This document shows, in pieces, positions 50,216 to 62,896 of a stretch of DNA of 64,000 nt (position 1 is its first letter; the number at the start of each line of letters is the position of its first letter). The notes under the pieces were generated by a model. The model ran no database searches and had not been told where the DNA came from. It saw nothing but the letters and a program-made list of their open reading frames with translations. Position numbers and translations under genes: made by a program. This DNA comes from Paucidesulfovibrio longus DSM 6739 (lineage in GTDB: Bacteria > Desulfobacterota > Desulfovibrionia > Desulfovibrionales > Desulfovibrionaceae): NCBI RefSeq assembly GCF_000420485.1, contig NZ_ATVA01000011.1, positions 186,001-250,000 on the forward strand. The letters are read 5' to 3'.

Positions 50216-50925
50216 TTCCGCTGTACGACAACGTCCCCCGCGTGCATCCGCCTTACGCGGTGCTTGGGATCATCATTCTGAACGTTCTGGCGTTTCTTTA
50301 TGAACTCAGCCTGCCGCCGCAGGACCAGATGCTGTTCTTCCACCTCTTCGGGGTGGTGCCGGCGCGGTTCAGCGATCCGCAGTGGGCCATGCACGCCGGG
50401 TATCCCGACGCCACGCTCTGGCCCCTTTTCACCTACATGTTCCTGCACGGCGGCTGGCTGCATCTGATCATGAACATGTGGATGCTTTGGATTTTCGCGG
50501 ACAACATTGAGGACGTGACCGGGCATTGGCGGTTCGTGGGCTTCTATCTCTGCTGCGGGCTGGTGGCCGTGGCCCTGCACGTGCTCTTCAACCAGGACTC
50601 GCCGCTGCCCATCGTCGGCGCGTCCGGGGCCATCGCCGGGACGCTCGGCGCGTATCTCGTGCTGTATCCGCACGGCCGGGTGGCCACCCTGGTGCTCATC
50701 TTCATTTTTTATTTCCGGGCCTCTCTGTTTCTGGTCGTCTGGTTCGCGTTGCAGATCGTCTCCGGCATCGAGCAGGGCTCCGCCGGCCAGATCGCGGGCG
50801 TGGCCTGGTGGGCCCATGTGGGCGGTTTCGTGGCGGGCATGGTCCTGATCCGCGTGTTTCGCCTCAAGGATCGCTGCTACTACTGCTACGACGCCCGCCT
50901 TCGCCGATACGACCTGGCCGATTGA
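50212..50925 (+). CDS. Rhomboid-family intramembrane serine protease
   Basis: 237 residues, about six to seven helices. The catalytic Ser is in GASGAIAGTLGAYL and the catalytic His in WWAHVGGFVAGMVL; the first-loop motif FTYMFLHGGWLHLIMNMWML is conserved. The start GTG overlaps the preceding stop (GTGA), so it is translationally coupled to the RluD-CoaE gene. A Tyr/Cys-rich basic tail (RCYYCYDARLRRYD) follows the last helix. Substrates unknown. Confidence 0.93.
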   Translation: MIPLYDNVPRVHPPYAVLGIIILNVLAFLYELSLPPQDQMLFFHLFGVVPARFSDPQWAMHAGYPDATLWPLFTYMFLHGGWLHLIMNMWMLWIFADNIEDVTGHWRFVGFYLCCGLVAVALHVLFNQDSPLPIVGASGAIAGTLGAYLVLYPHGRVATLVLIFIFYFRASLFLVVWFALQIVSGIEQGSAGQIAGVAWWAHVGGFVAGMVLIRVFRLKDRCYYCYDARLRRYDLAD

Positions 50926-50955
50926 CGGGACGACGGTTTTCAAGGGGATGCTGGT

Positions 50956-51777
50956 TTGGTACAAAGCGTGATGCTCAAGACTTCGCCTTTCTATCGTGCT
51001 TGTGCGCTGCTGCTGGCCCTTGGGCTTTCTCTCGTCTTCGCAGCCGGAGCGGCGGCGGCGTCCGCAGGGACCGGGCGCACCCTGCGCGTTGTGGCCCTGG
51101 AGGCCCCGCCCTTGTGCATGCAGGGGCCGGACGGAAAAGCCGAAGGCCTGCTCGTGGACATCGTTCGAGAAGCCCTGCGCCGCGCCGGATATGGCGCGGA
51201 ATTCGAGATCCTGCCCTGGAAGCGCTGCCTGGAAACGACCCGCAACGGCGAGGCCGACGCGGTTTTTTACGCCGGGTACAGTCGGGAACGCGCAAAATAC
51301 CTCTACTTCCCCATGGAACAGCTTTTCGAGGAGCAGACCGTGTTCTGGCGTCGGGCCGGGAGCCCGGCGCAGCTTGCTCCGGACTATTCCAATGCACGGC
51401 GCTTCACCGTAGCCGCCGGGATAGGCTATCGTTACGGAGGCCGGTTGGACGGCGCTCTTGCCGAGGGGCTTTTTCGGCATGTGGAGCGCATTTCCGACTG
51501 GGAACGCGGCGCCTGGATGCTGTTGAACGGACGGGTGGATTTTTTTCTCGCCGACCGTCTGCCCGCGCTGCATCTCCTGCGCGTGCAAGGGCTGACGGAC
51601 CGCATTGAGCCGCTGCGCGACGCCCAAGGGCAGGTCATGATCTGGAGCCGCTCGCCCACGTATCTCTGCTTTTCCCGCGCGAGCACGACCCGGAAAGACG
51701 TGCGCGCGTTCGACGCGGCCTTGAGCGCCCTCAAGCAGGACGGCACGTATGAAAGATTGCTGTCCGCACCCCGCTGA
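50956..51777 (+). CDS. Extracellular solute-binding protein, family 3
   Basis: 273 residues from a TTG at 50956 with AAGGGG about 8 nt upstream; the ATG at 50971 is an alternative. Signal peptide (FYRACALLLALGLSLVFAAGAAAA). Then the SBP_bac_3 fold: LRVVALEAPPLCMQGPDGKAEGLLVDIVREAL, GEADAVFYAGYSRERAKYLYF and GRVDFFLADR. No permease or ATPase is adjacent, so it may be an orphan receptor or sensor-like binding protein; several such proteins lie alone in Desulfovibrio-type genomes. It follows the rhomboid gene by 30 nt. Confidence 0.85.
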   Translation: MVQSVMLKTSPFYRACALLLALGLSLVFAAGAAAASAGTGRTLRVVALEAPPLCMQGPDGKAEGLLVDIVREALRRAGYGAEFEILPWKRCLETTRNGEADAVFYAGYSRERAKYLYFPMEQLFEEQTVFWRRAGSPAQLAPDYSNARRFTVAAGIGYRYGGRLDGALAEGLFRHVERISDWERGAWMLLNGRVDFFLADRLPALHLLRVQGLTDRIEPLRDAQGQVMIWSRSPTYLCFSRASTTRKDVRAFDAALSALKQDGTYERLLSAPR

Positions 51778-51807
51778 GGGGGAGTCGCCGCTCTCCGCGT
51801 CGGGATC

Positions 51808-51835
51808 TTGACTGTCGGACAAATCGGCTTATTGT
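51808..51835 (+). promoter_or_regulatory. Putative promoter of cbpA
   Basis: TTGACT, 16-nt spacer, TATTGT, about 50 bp upstream of the cbpA start. It looks like a sigma-70-type promoter; no heat-shock sigma or CIRCE element was recognised. Confidence 0.4.
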
Positions 51836-51885
51836 AAAGTATTGCCGGACGGTTCCGGCGCGAGAAAATGAGGAGTCGATAGCCG

Positions 51886-52875
51886 ATGGCCGTTGAATAC
51901 AAGGACTACTACCAGACGCTCGGAGTTTCCAAGACCGCCGACAAGGATGAGATTTCCAAGGCGTTCAAAAAGCTCGCCAGGAAATGTCACCCCGACCTGA
52001 ACCCCAACGACAAGAGCGCGGAAGCCCGGTTCAAGGAGATCAACGAGGCCTACGAGGTGCTCAAGGATCCGGAAAAGCGCAAGCTCTACGACCAGCTCGG
52101 CCCCAATTGGGACCAGTATCAGCAGGGAGGCTTCCAGCGTCCTCCGGGCTTCGAGAACGTGCAGTTCGACTTCGGCGCGGGCGGCGGCGGTTTCAGCGAT
52201 TTCTTCGAGACGATTTTCGGCGGCGGCTTCCAGGGTGGCGGCGGCTTCGGCGGCGGCTTTCCGGGCGGCGGCTACCGGCAGGAGGGCTTTGGCGGGCGAC
52301 AGGGCTACCAGCGTCGGCCCCGGCGCGGCGCGGACTCCGAGGCCGTCTATGAAATCACGCTGGAAGAGGCCTACCGAGGCGGGCAGAAGACCATCACCCT
52401 CCAGGAGCAGGGCGGTCCGGGCGTGGCCGCCGGACAGAGCAAGACCCTGGACGTCAAGCTCCCGTCGGGCGTCAAGGACGGCCAGCGCATCCGGCTCTCC
52501 GGCCAGGGCAACCCCGGCATGGGGGGCGGTCCCGCGGGCGACCTCTACCTGAAGATCCGCATCCTGCCGCACCATCTCTACAGTCTTTCGGACAGCAACA
52601 TCCTTCTCGACCTGCCCCTGGCTCCGTGGGAGGCCGCGCTCGGCGCCAAGGTCCGCGTGCCCACCCTGGACGGCCCCGTGGAAATGAACATCCCCGCGGG
52701 CATGGCCTCCGGCAGGAAGCTGCGCGTCCGCGGGCGCGGACTGGGCTGCGGGGCGAAAAAGGGCGACCAGATCGTCCGCATCGTCATCGCCACGCCCAAG
52801 CAGCTCACGGACGAGGAACGGGAACTCTGGGAAAAGCTGGCCACGATCTCCGATTTCGAGCCACGGCCCTACTAG
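51886..52875 (+). CDS. cbpA: DnaJ-family co-chaperone, CbpA type
   Basis: 329 residues. The J domain (1-72) has the HPD motif in RKCHPDLNPND. A Gly/Phe-rich linker (about 95-140) follows, then two substrate-binding beta domains (DSEAVYEITLEEAYRGG, LDVKLPSGVKDGQRIRLSGQG, LPLAPWEAALGAKVRVPTLDG). The Cys-rich zinc domain of true DnaJ is absent, hence CbpA type. The CbpM modulator follows 45 nt downstream. GAGGAG lies 10 nt before the ATG. It stimulates DnaK, encoded 9 kb away. Confidence 0.95.
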   Translation: MAVEYKDYYQTLGVSKTADKDEISKAFKKLARKCHPDLNPNDKSAEARFKEINEAYEVLKDPEKRKLYDQLGPNWDQYQQGGFQRPPGFENVQFDFGAGGGGFSDFFETIFGGGFQGGGGFGGGFPGGGYRQEGFGGRQGYQRRPRRGADSEAVYEITLEEAYRGGQKTITLQEQGGPGVAAGQSKTLDVKLPSGVKDGQRIRLSGQGNPGMGGGPAGDLYLKIRILPHHLYSLSDSNILLDLPLAPWEAALGAKVRVPTLDGPVEMNIPAGMASGRKLRVRGRGLGCGAKKGDQIVRIVIATPKQLTDEERELWEKLATISDFEPRPY

Positions 52876-52920
52876 GCGGAAGCGCGCCGCCCTTCATATC
52901 CAAGCAAGGAAGCGGGAAAC

Positions 52921-53256
52921 ATGACCACCAAACGCCTTCAGGAAATTCTCTGCCGGGTCCAGCGGCCCAATCTGCCGGAACGCTCCGAGCTGGTCGCCTG
53001 GGCCCAGCTTGTGGAAATCACGCGTATCGAACCGAGCCACGTTTCGGAGCTTCTGGAGCTGGGCTGGATCAGCCCGGTAAAGACCAACGCCGAGGAGTAT
53101 CTCTTCCGCCTGCGCGACGTGTACCGCATCCAGAAGCTGATGCGCCTCTGCCGCGACCTGGAGGTTTCCCTCATGGGCGGCAGCATCATCGTGGATTTGC
53201 TGGAGCGCATCGAGCAGCTGGAAAGCGAACTGGAACAGGCCCGACGCCTGGGCTGA
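52921..53256 (+). CDS. cbpM: Chaperone modulator CbpM
   Basis: 111 residues. MerR-like helical N-terminus (LVAWAQLVEITRIEPSHVSELLELGWISP) and a C-terminal coiled coil (VDLLERIEQLESELEQARRLG). The size and the position after cbpA match CbpM, which binds the CbpA J domain and tunes it. GGAAGCGGGAA precedes the ATG. clpB follows after 301 bp, so it probably has its own promoter. Confidence 0.93.
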   Translation: MTTKRLQEILCRVQRPNLPERSELVAWAQLVEITRIEPSHVSELLELGWISPVKTNAEEYLFRLRDVYRIQKLMRLCRDLEVSLMGGSIIVDLLERIEQLESELEQARRLG

Positions 53257-53557
53257 CGGCCGGTGCGAACCTCCAGCCGCGGATTCCCGCACTTCCCGTT
53301 TCGCCGGGCCGGGTTCCGGCTTTCGCGCGCCGCTTGCGCCGTTGCGGCCGTCAGTCGCGGCATTCCCGAAATCCACATATTTTCGAGTCGTTCAGCGGGT
53401 TGCGAACATTTTCCACAGCTTTCCTCTTGCCAGTATAAAAGGCATGCTTACCTTTGTCCGTGATAGGAACAAAAATATATTTAGCTTGTCCTTTCAATAT
53501 CTTTAATTGTGGAAAATTATTTCGGGCGCAGATCCGGCCCGAGAGGAAGGAGGCGCA
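53257..53557. promoter_or_regulatory. 301-bp intergenic region upstream of clpB
   Basis: No gene is seen. The second half (53400-53520) is AT-rich and holds possible promoter hexamers (TATAAA near 53434; TATATTTAG near 53477), as well as a perfect 10-bp inverted repeat, ATTTTCCACA at 53408-53417 and TGTGGAAAAT at 53508-53517. These may be clpB control sites. No CIRCE element was found. Confidence 0.5.
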
Positions 53558-56158
<2,601 letters not shown>

Positions 56159-56184
56159 TCCGCAGGCGAATGCTGACGGCAATC

Positions 56185-56218
56185 ACGGGCCGGGGGAGCG
56201 ATCCTCCGGCCCGTTTTG
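56185..56218 (+). terminator. Intrinsic terminator after clpB
   Basis: 30-nt hairpin, arms ACGGGCCGGGGGA and TCCTCCGGCCCGT, with a 4-nt loop and TTTT. Confidence 0.85.
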
Positions 56219-56303
56219 CTGGCTGCGGCGAATCTGGCACCTTCGTCGATATCCTGCTAGGCTGCTGGAAAATCATCGGTGAAACCGAGCAAGGACGAGG
56301 AAC

Positions 56304-57617
56304 ATGCCGGAAACGTTGACGACCCTCCTGGGCGAACCGGACGCGCCCGAAGCCTTGGAGAGGCTCTACCGCGCCGATCCGGCGGCTTTTGCCTCGGCGC
56401 TGCCCTCGGCTCTGGCCGCGCGGCCCGACTCCCCGCTGCTGCGGGCCTGGCGAGCGCGGCTCGCGCCGGACGCGGAGGGGGTGTACCTCCTGGGAAAGCC
56501 GCCGAGGCGGGAAGCCGAGGGAAGGGCGCAGGCGACGCGGCCTGGGAGCCTGGGCGAAGTCTGGCTGGTCGTCGGCCTGGGGCTGCTGGCCGGGCTGTTC
56601 GTCAAGCTCCCTGAAATGGCGTCCGGCTCCTCCTGGGCCTTCTTCAGCGAGGACTGGTTCTACCCGCGAAACATCCTTCTTGGGCCGCTGGGAGCCATGT
56701 TTCTCTATCTGCTTCATCTGCGGGGCTGGAAGCGGCCCGGCTCCTGGATCGCCATCGGCCTGTTCGCGATTCCCGCCCTGTGGCTCAATGCCCTTCCGGA
56801 CACCCACGCGGACGCCACGGTGCTGGCCTGCCTGCATGCGCCGCTGCTGCTCTGGTGTCTGACCTGCGCCGCGTATGCGGGCGGGAGCTGGCCCAGCGCG
56901 GAGCAGCGCCGGGAATACGTGCGCTTCTTCGGCGAAGTGGTGGTCTTTTCCGGGCTGTTGCTGCTCGGAGGCGGCGTGCTGCTCGGCCTGACCCTGGGGC
57001 TGTTCGAACTGCTCGGCGTGCCCGTCTCCTGGATTTGGGAGTGGATGATGCCCCTGGGCGCCGCGGCCATTCCGGTTGCCGCGGCCTGGGCCGTGACGCG
57101 GCATGACGGCGGCGCGCGGATCATGCCGCTCCTGGCGCGCATCTTCGCGCCCCTGTTCCTGGTGGTGCTGATGGCCTATCTGGTGCGCATGGCCGTCCAT
57201 CTTCCGGAGTTGTTCCAGGACCGGGAGACGTTGCTGGTCTACAACCTGCTGCTGCTCTCCGTGCTGGGCCTGTCCGTCTTCGCGCTCTCCGGGCGGGACG
57301 CCGGAGGAAGGACGCGGGCCGGATTCCTGGAATGGCTGCTGGCCGCGCTGCTGCTTCTCACCGTCCTTCTCGACTTCGTGGGCCTGGCGGCCATCGGCGA
57401 CCGCATCCTGGGCATGGGGCTGACCCCGAACCGGCTGGCCGTGCTCGGCTCCAACCTCGCGGTGCTCGGCAACCTTCTGGCCCTGCTGCGGCTGTATGCG
57501 CTGCTGCTGCGCGGCAAGGCGGACGTCGCGGCCCTGGAACGCGTCACCGCCCTCTACCTTCCGGTCTACGCGGTCTGGGCCGCGCTGGTGACCTTCGTGT
57601 TCCCGTCGGCGTTCTGA
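56304..57617 (+). CDS. Multi-pass membrane protein of unknown function
   Basis: 437 residues. After a soluble head of about 85 residues there are roughly ten hydrophobic helices. The layout (WIWEWMMPLGAAAIPVAAAWAV, IFAPLFLVVLMAYLVRMAV) recalls DUF4153-type membrane proteins, but this is only a resemblance. No catalytic motif is visible. GAGGA precedes the ATG. The GC bias is as in the neighbours. It is followed 88 bp later by an M29 aminopeptidase gene. Confidence 0.78.
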   Translation: MPETLTTLLGEPDAPEALERLYRADPAAFASALPSALAARPDSPLLRAWRARLAPDAEGVYLLGKPPRREAEGRAQATRPGSLGEVWLVVGLGLLAGLFVKLPEMASGSSWAFFSEDWFYPRNILLGPLGAMFLYLLHLRGWKRPGSWIAIGLFAIPALWLNALPDTHADATVLACLHAPLLLWCLTCAAYAGGSWPSAEQRREYVRFFGEVVVFSGLLLLGGGVLLGLTLGLFELLGVPVSWIWEWMMPLGAAAIPVAAAWAVTRHDGGARIMPLLARIFAPLFLVVLMAYLVRMAVHLPELFQDRETLLVYNLLLLSVLGLSVFALSGRDAGGRTRAGFLEWLLAALLLLTVLLDFVGLAAIGDRILGMGLTPNRLAVLGSNLAVLGNLLALLRLYALLLRGKADVAALERVTALYLPVYAVWAALVTFVFPSAF

Positions 57618-57705
57618 CCGGGCGCGCCTTGACATACCCCTCCCAGGCCCGATCATATGGAAACCGGGACGCATCCCGATGCCCCGGCCAAGACTTGGAG
57701 ACGAC

Positions 57706-58911
57706 ATGAGCAGAATCACGAGCACGGATCTGGAAAACTATGCCGAGGTGCTGACCTGGGCCATGCGCACCTCGCGCGCCGAGAAGCTGCACAACGGCGA
57801 CGCCGTGGTGGTGCGCTTCGACTATCCGGCCATCCGGCTCGCCGAGGCGCTGTACACCAGGCTCGTGGACGAACATCTCAATCCGGTTCTTCGTCTTTTG
57901 CCCACCCCGCTCATGGAGGGCGAGCATTACCTGAACTCCAGCTTCGGCCAGCTGGTCTTTCAGGAACCGGGCGAGGTGGAGTTGTATGCGGGCTGCGCCG
58001 GGGTCATCACCGTCTATTCGCCCCTGGAGCTGACCCACCTCGCGGGGATCGACCCGCGAACCATCCAGGAGGGCCGCCGCGCCCGGCGAGCCGTGTTCGA
58101 GGTCATGGAGCGGCGTCGGCGTTCCGGCAGGCTCGGCTGGACCTCCTGCGTGCTGCCCAGTCCCGCCCTGGCCAATGCCGCGGGGCTGTCCCTGGACGAG
58201 TACGAGGAGCGCTGGCTGCGGGCCTGCTGGCTGAACATGCCCAGCCCGGTCAAGGAGTGGCGGCGCATCCGCGAGGAATTGTCCGAAATTTCGTCCTGGC
58301 TCGACTCCCTGGACATGGAGAGCGTGCACGTGCAGGCCGCCAACGTGGACCTGACCTTCGCCCCCGGCGACAACCGCCGCTTTCGGGGCATGCTCGGCAC
58401 CAACGTGCCCGGCAGCGAGGTGTTCATCTCCCCCGACTGCCGCAGCGTGCGGGGCCGTTTCTGGTCCGACCTGCCGTCGGTGGAGCTGGGCAGGGTGGTT
58501 CTCGGCGCGCGGCTCGACTTCGAGGGCGGTGTCGCGGTCCGGGCCGAGGCGCAGACCAACGCGCAGTTCTTGCAGCAGCGGCTGTATGCGGATGCCGGGG
58601 CGCGCAAGGTGGGCGAGTTCGCGCTTACGGACCGTCGCTTTTCCCGCGTGGACCGATTCATGGCCCACACCATTCTGGACGAGAACCACGCGGGCGAGCA
58701 CGGCAGTTGCCACATCGCCCTGGGAGCCTCCATCCCGGCCACGTTTTCGGGTCCGCAGGAAATTCTCACGCCGGAGATGGAGCTGGCGCTCGGCTTCAAC
58801 TCCTCCGGGGTGCACTGGGATCTGGTGAACACGGAAGACAAGCTCGTCACGGCGAAGACCGCTGACGGCTCCGAGGTCGTCATCTACGAGGACGGGGAGT
58901 TCCGGCGCTAG
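57706..58911 (+). CDS. M29-family aminopeptidase (thermophilic metalloprotease)
   Basis: 401 residues. Like AmpS and aminopeptidase T it has an N-terminal alpha/beta domain and a C-terminal metal domain: GTNVPGSEVFISPD, ILDENHAGEHGSCHIALGAS, and SGVHWDLVNTED with the HxD ligands. It binds two divalent metal ions and removes N-terminal residues from peptides. The start ATG at 57706 follows GGAG; an in-frame ATG nine codons earlier lacks an SD. A strong terminator follows. Confidence 0.9.
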   Translation: MSRITSTDLENYAEVLTWAMRTSRAEKLHNGDAVVVRFDYPAIRLAEALYTRLVDEHLNPVLRLLPTPLMEGEHYLNSSFGQLVFQEPGEVELYAGCAGVITVYSPLELTHLAGIDPRTIQEGRRARRAVFEVMERRRRSGRLGWTSCVLPSPALANAAGLSLDEYEERWLRACWLNMPSPVKEWRRIREELSEISSWLDSLDMESVHVQAANVDLTFAPGDNRRFRGMLGTNVPGSEVFISPDCRSVRGRFWSDLPSVELGRVVLGARLDFEGGVAVRAEAQTNAQFLQQRLYADAGARKVGEFALTDRRFSRVDRFMAHTILDENHAGEHGSCHIALGASIPATFSGPQEILTPEMELALGFNSSGVHWDLVNTEDKLVTAKTADGSEVVIYEDGEFRR

Positions 58912-58936
58912 AGCCGGAACTGTTGAAACCGTATCG

Positions 58937-58981
58937 GAATCGGCGCGGCGTCCCCGGGAACGCCGCGCCGATTCTGTTTTT
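58937..58981. terminator. Intrinsic terminator after the M29 peptidase
   Basis: Perfect 15-bp inverted repeat GAATCGGCGCGGCGT / ACGCCGCGCCGATTC with TTTTT on the plus strand. It lies between convergent genes. Confidence 0.9.
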
Positions 58982-58985
58982 CGGG

Positions 58986-59804
58986 CTATTCCTGGAGCAG
59001 GGCCTGGCCCTCGCTGTCCTTGTGGACGTTCAGGATCGCCAGCACGATGTCCAGCAGATACCACATCAGCAGTCCCCCCAGGGTGAAGATCTTGAGGATG
59101 CCGAGCACGCGGTGGCCGAGATAGAAGCGGTCCATGCCGAAGAATCCGCCCATGATGGCCAGCAGCAGGCAGACGCTCTGGTAGCGGCGTTTCGGCCGGA
59201 CCAGGGCCTCGCCCTCGGCGTCGGTGCGGATGCGCCCCGTGATGACCAGGTAGAGGTCCAGCAGCTGCCAGAGAATGACGATCAGCAGGAGGGGCCAGAA
59301 GAAGATCCCGGAACCCGTGGGGTGGCGGAACGGATTCGAATTGTACCAGAAAAAGGACGCGTAATAGAGCAGGCTTACGCCGAGCCGCGTGAAGCAGAGC
59401 CTGCGGAAGCCGAGGTAGAGGTAGTGCACGCCGAGCCCGGCTCCGAAGACGGTGAGGATGAGATAGGTGAGGGTTTCCTTGTTCTCCGAGCCTTCCAGCG
59501 GGACGCCGTTGACGTCCTTGGGCTTTCCGCCCACGAGCAGGTAGAGGTCGATGAGCCACCAGATGAACAGTCCGCCCAGGGTGATCATCTTGAGGATGCC
59601 GGTGCCGATCTTGCCGAGGTAGAAGCGGTCCAGTCCGGTCCAGCCGAGAAGCAGGCTGAGCACCACGGCTACGGAATACACCCTGCGGGGAGCGTTATCA
59701 GCGCTCTCCGGAGCCGGGCGCTTGATGGTGCCCAGCAGCCATTTCCACTCGTCGGCGTAGGCCGAGGACGGTACGGATTCCTCGTTGACGTTTTCCTGTT
59801 CCAT
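58986..59804 (-). CDS. Triple TM2-domain membrane protein
   Basis: 272 residues with three TM2 modules. The first is LLLGWTGLDRFYLGKIGTGI (about 51-70) and LITLGGLFIWWLIDLYLL-like sequence; the middle (FGAGLGVHYLYLGFRRLC...WQLLDLYLVITG) has lost the Asp-Arg-Phe motif; the third is GGFFGMDRFYLGHRVLGILK...LLDIVLAIL. TM2 proteins are of unclear function. The start ATG at 59804 follows AAGGAGACGACA. It is divergent from grpE. Confidence 0.85.
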   Translation of the reverse strand: MEQENVNEESVPSSAYADEWKWLLGTIKRPAPESADNAPRRVYSVAVVLSLLLGWTGLDRFYLGKIGTGILKMITLGGLFIWWLIDLYLLVGGKPKDVNGVPLEGSENKETLTYLILTVFGAGLGVHYLYLGFRRLCFTRLGVSLLYYASFFWYNSNPFRHPTGSGIFFWPLLLIVILWQLLDLYLVITGRIRTDAEGEALVRPKRRYQSVCLLLAIMGGFFGMDRFYLGHRVLGILKIFTLGGLLMWYLLDIVLAILNVHKDSEGQALLQE

Positions 59805-59976
59805 TGTCGTCTCCTTTTCATGCACGATTACGGTTGGTTGTTCGTCCGCATACGAAGACGGCATACCAGATGGGCGGCATGAATGCCAGTCTTTGGATAT
59901 GTTGAAACAGTGAAGAAGCGATCCGGGACGCAACGCGGCGGGTGTCCGTTTTGTCCTGTTTTTCCCGCCCGGACCG

Positions 59977-60004
59977 TTGACATCGGTTCCCTGGTGCTTA
60001 TCCC
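59977..60004 (+). promoter_or_regulatory. Putative promoter of grpE
   Basis: TTGACA, 16-nt spacer, TATCCC, 50 bp before the grpE start. The -35 is perfect; the -10 is a poor sigma-70 match, and the CCC could suit a heat-shock sigma. Confidence 0.4.
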
Positions 60005-60053
60005 TTCTGGGCAACGGGGCGTGGCCCCAATTACCAAGAGCAAGGAAAGACAG

Positions 60054-60620
60054 ATGAGCGAAGAGAAGAGCACTGAATCCGCGAAAGCCGAGGCCGGTCA
60101 GGCGGACGGCGTGACCCAGGAGATCGATCTCTCGGAAGAGGAACTGGAAGCGCTTTGCCGAGAACGCGTCTGCCCCGCCTGCAACGTCATGCAGGAGGCC
60201 GAGAATCTGCGTCTGCGCGCCCTGGCCGACACCGAGAACATCAAGAAGCGTCTCCTGCGGGAAACCGAGGAGTTGAGGAAGTACGCCGGGGAGAACATCC
60301 TCGCGGACCTGCTTCCGGTGCTCGACAATCTCGACCTCGCGCTGGAGCATGCCAAGGGGCTGGACGCCTGCGCGGATTTCGTGGTCGGCGTGGAAATGAC
60401 CCGAAAGATCTTCCTGGATACGCTGGAGCGGCAAGGCCTCTCCTCGATCCGCGCTTCCGCAGGGGAAGAGTTCGACCCCAACGTGCACGAGGCGGTGGGC
60501 ATGCTCCAGAATCCGGAACTGCCCGACGGAGCCGTGGTCCATCTGGTCCAGCGCGGCTACGCCCTCAAGGGGCGGCTGCTGCGGCCCGCCAAGGTCATGG
60601 TCAACAAGCTGGAAGGCTGA
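60054..60620 (+). CDS. grpE: Nucleotide exchange factor GrpE
   Basis: 188 residues. Long N-terminal helix (LRLRALADTENIKKRLLRETEELRKYA), then the beta-wing domain VDPNVHEAVGML-like sequence and VVHLVQRGYALKGRLLRPAKVMVNK. It drives ADP release from DnaK, encoded 110 nt downstream. A Cys cluster lies before the helix: C35, C40 and C43 (CPAC), not a part of standard GrpE. AAGGAAAGAC precedes the ATG. Confidence 0.96.
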   Translation: MSEEKSTESAKAEAGQADGVTQEIDLSEEELEALCRERVCPACNVMQEAENLRLRALADTENIKKRLLRETEELRKYAGENILADLLPVLDNLDLALEHAKGLDACADFVVGVEMTRKIFLDTLERQGLSSIRASAGEEFDPNVHEAVGMLQNPELPDGAVVHLVQRGYALKGRLLRPAKVMVNKLEG

Positions 60621-60730
60621 GCAATCGACCTGCATCCGCCCCCCTTTACAACGTGGCGGAGCGTCTTATCTTTGTATCGTTGCAGTGAACCGACAAATTT
60701 ATCTCCAGATTTGAATGAGGAGGACGCATA

Positions 60731-62656
<1,926 letters not shown>

Positions 62657-62677
62657 CCCTGAAAACGTAATGAATTC

Positions 62678-62709
62678 AAAAGGCCGCCGGTTTTCCCGGC
62701 GGCCTTTTT
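62678..62709 (+). terminator. Intrinsic terminator after dnaK
   Basis: AAAAGGCCGCCGG / CCGGCGGCCTTTTT hairpin 22 bp after the stop codon. The rest of the 240-bp gap to the next gene shows no further feature. Confidence 0.92.
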
Positions 62710-62896
62710 CATGTCTTCGCCCTGCTCGTGCGCCGTCCGGTTCGCTCCCCCGCGCGCTGGCGCAGGGAGCCGATCCCCAGGCAAAAGCCTTGCTCGGCCC
62801 GGCACTTGCCTTGCGGCGTCAACCAGTATAGCCTGTCCCCGCCCGTTTCCAAGGGCTCATGCACGGTTCACGCACCACGCCAACCGGAAGAGATCA

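Noticed and set aside
52170-52320. GGCGGC-rich repeats inside cbpA as a genomic repeat or CRISPR-like array
   Set aside because: They encode the Gly/Phe linker normal for J-domain proteins and keep the reading frame.
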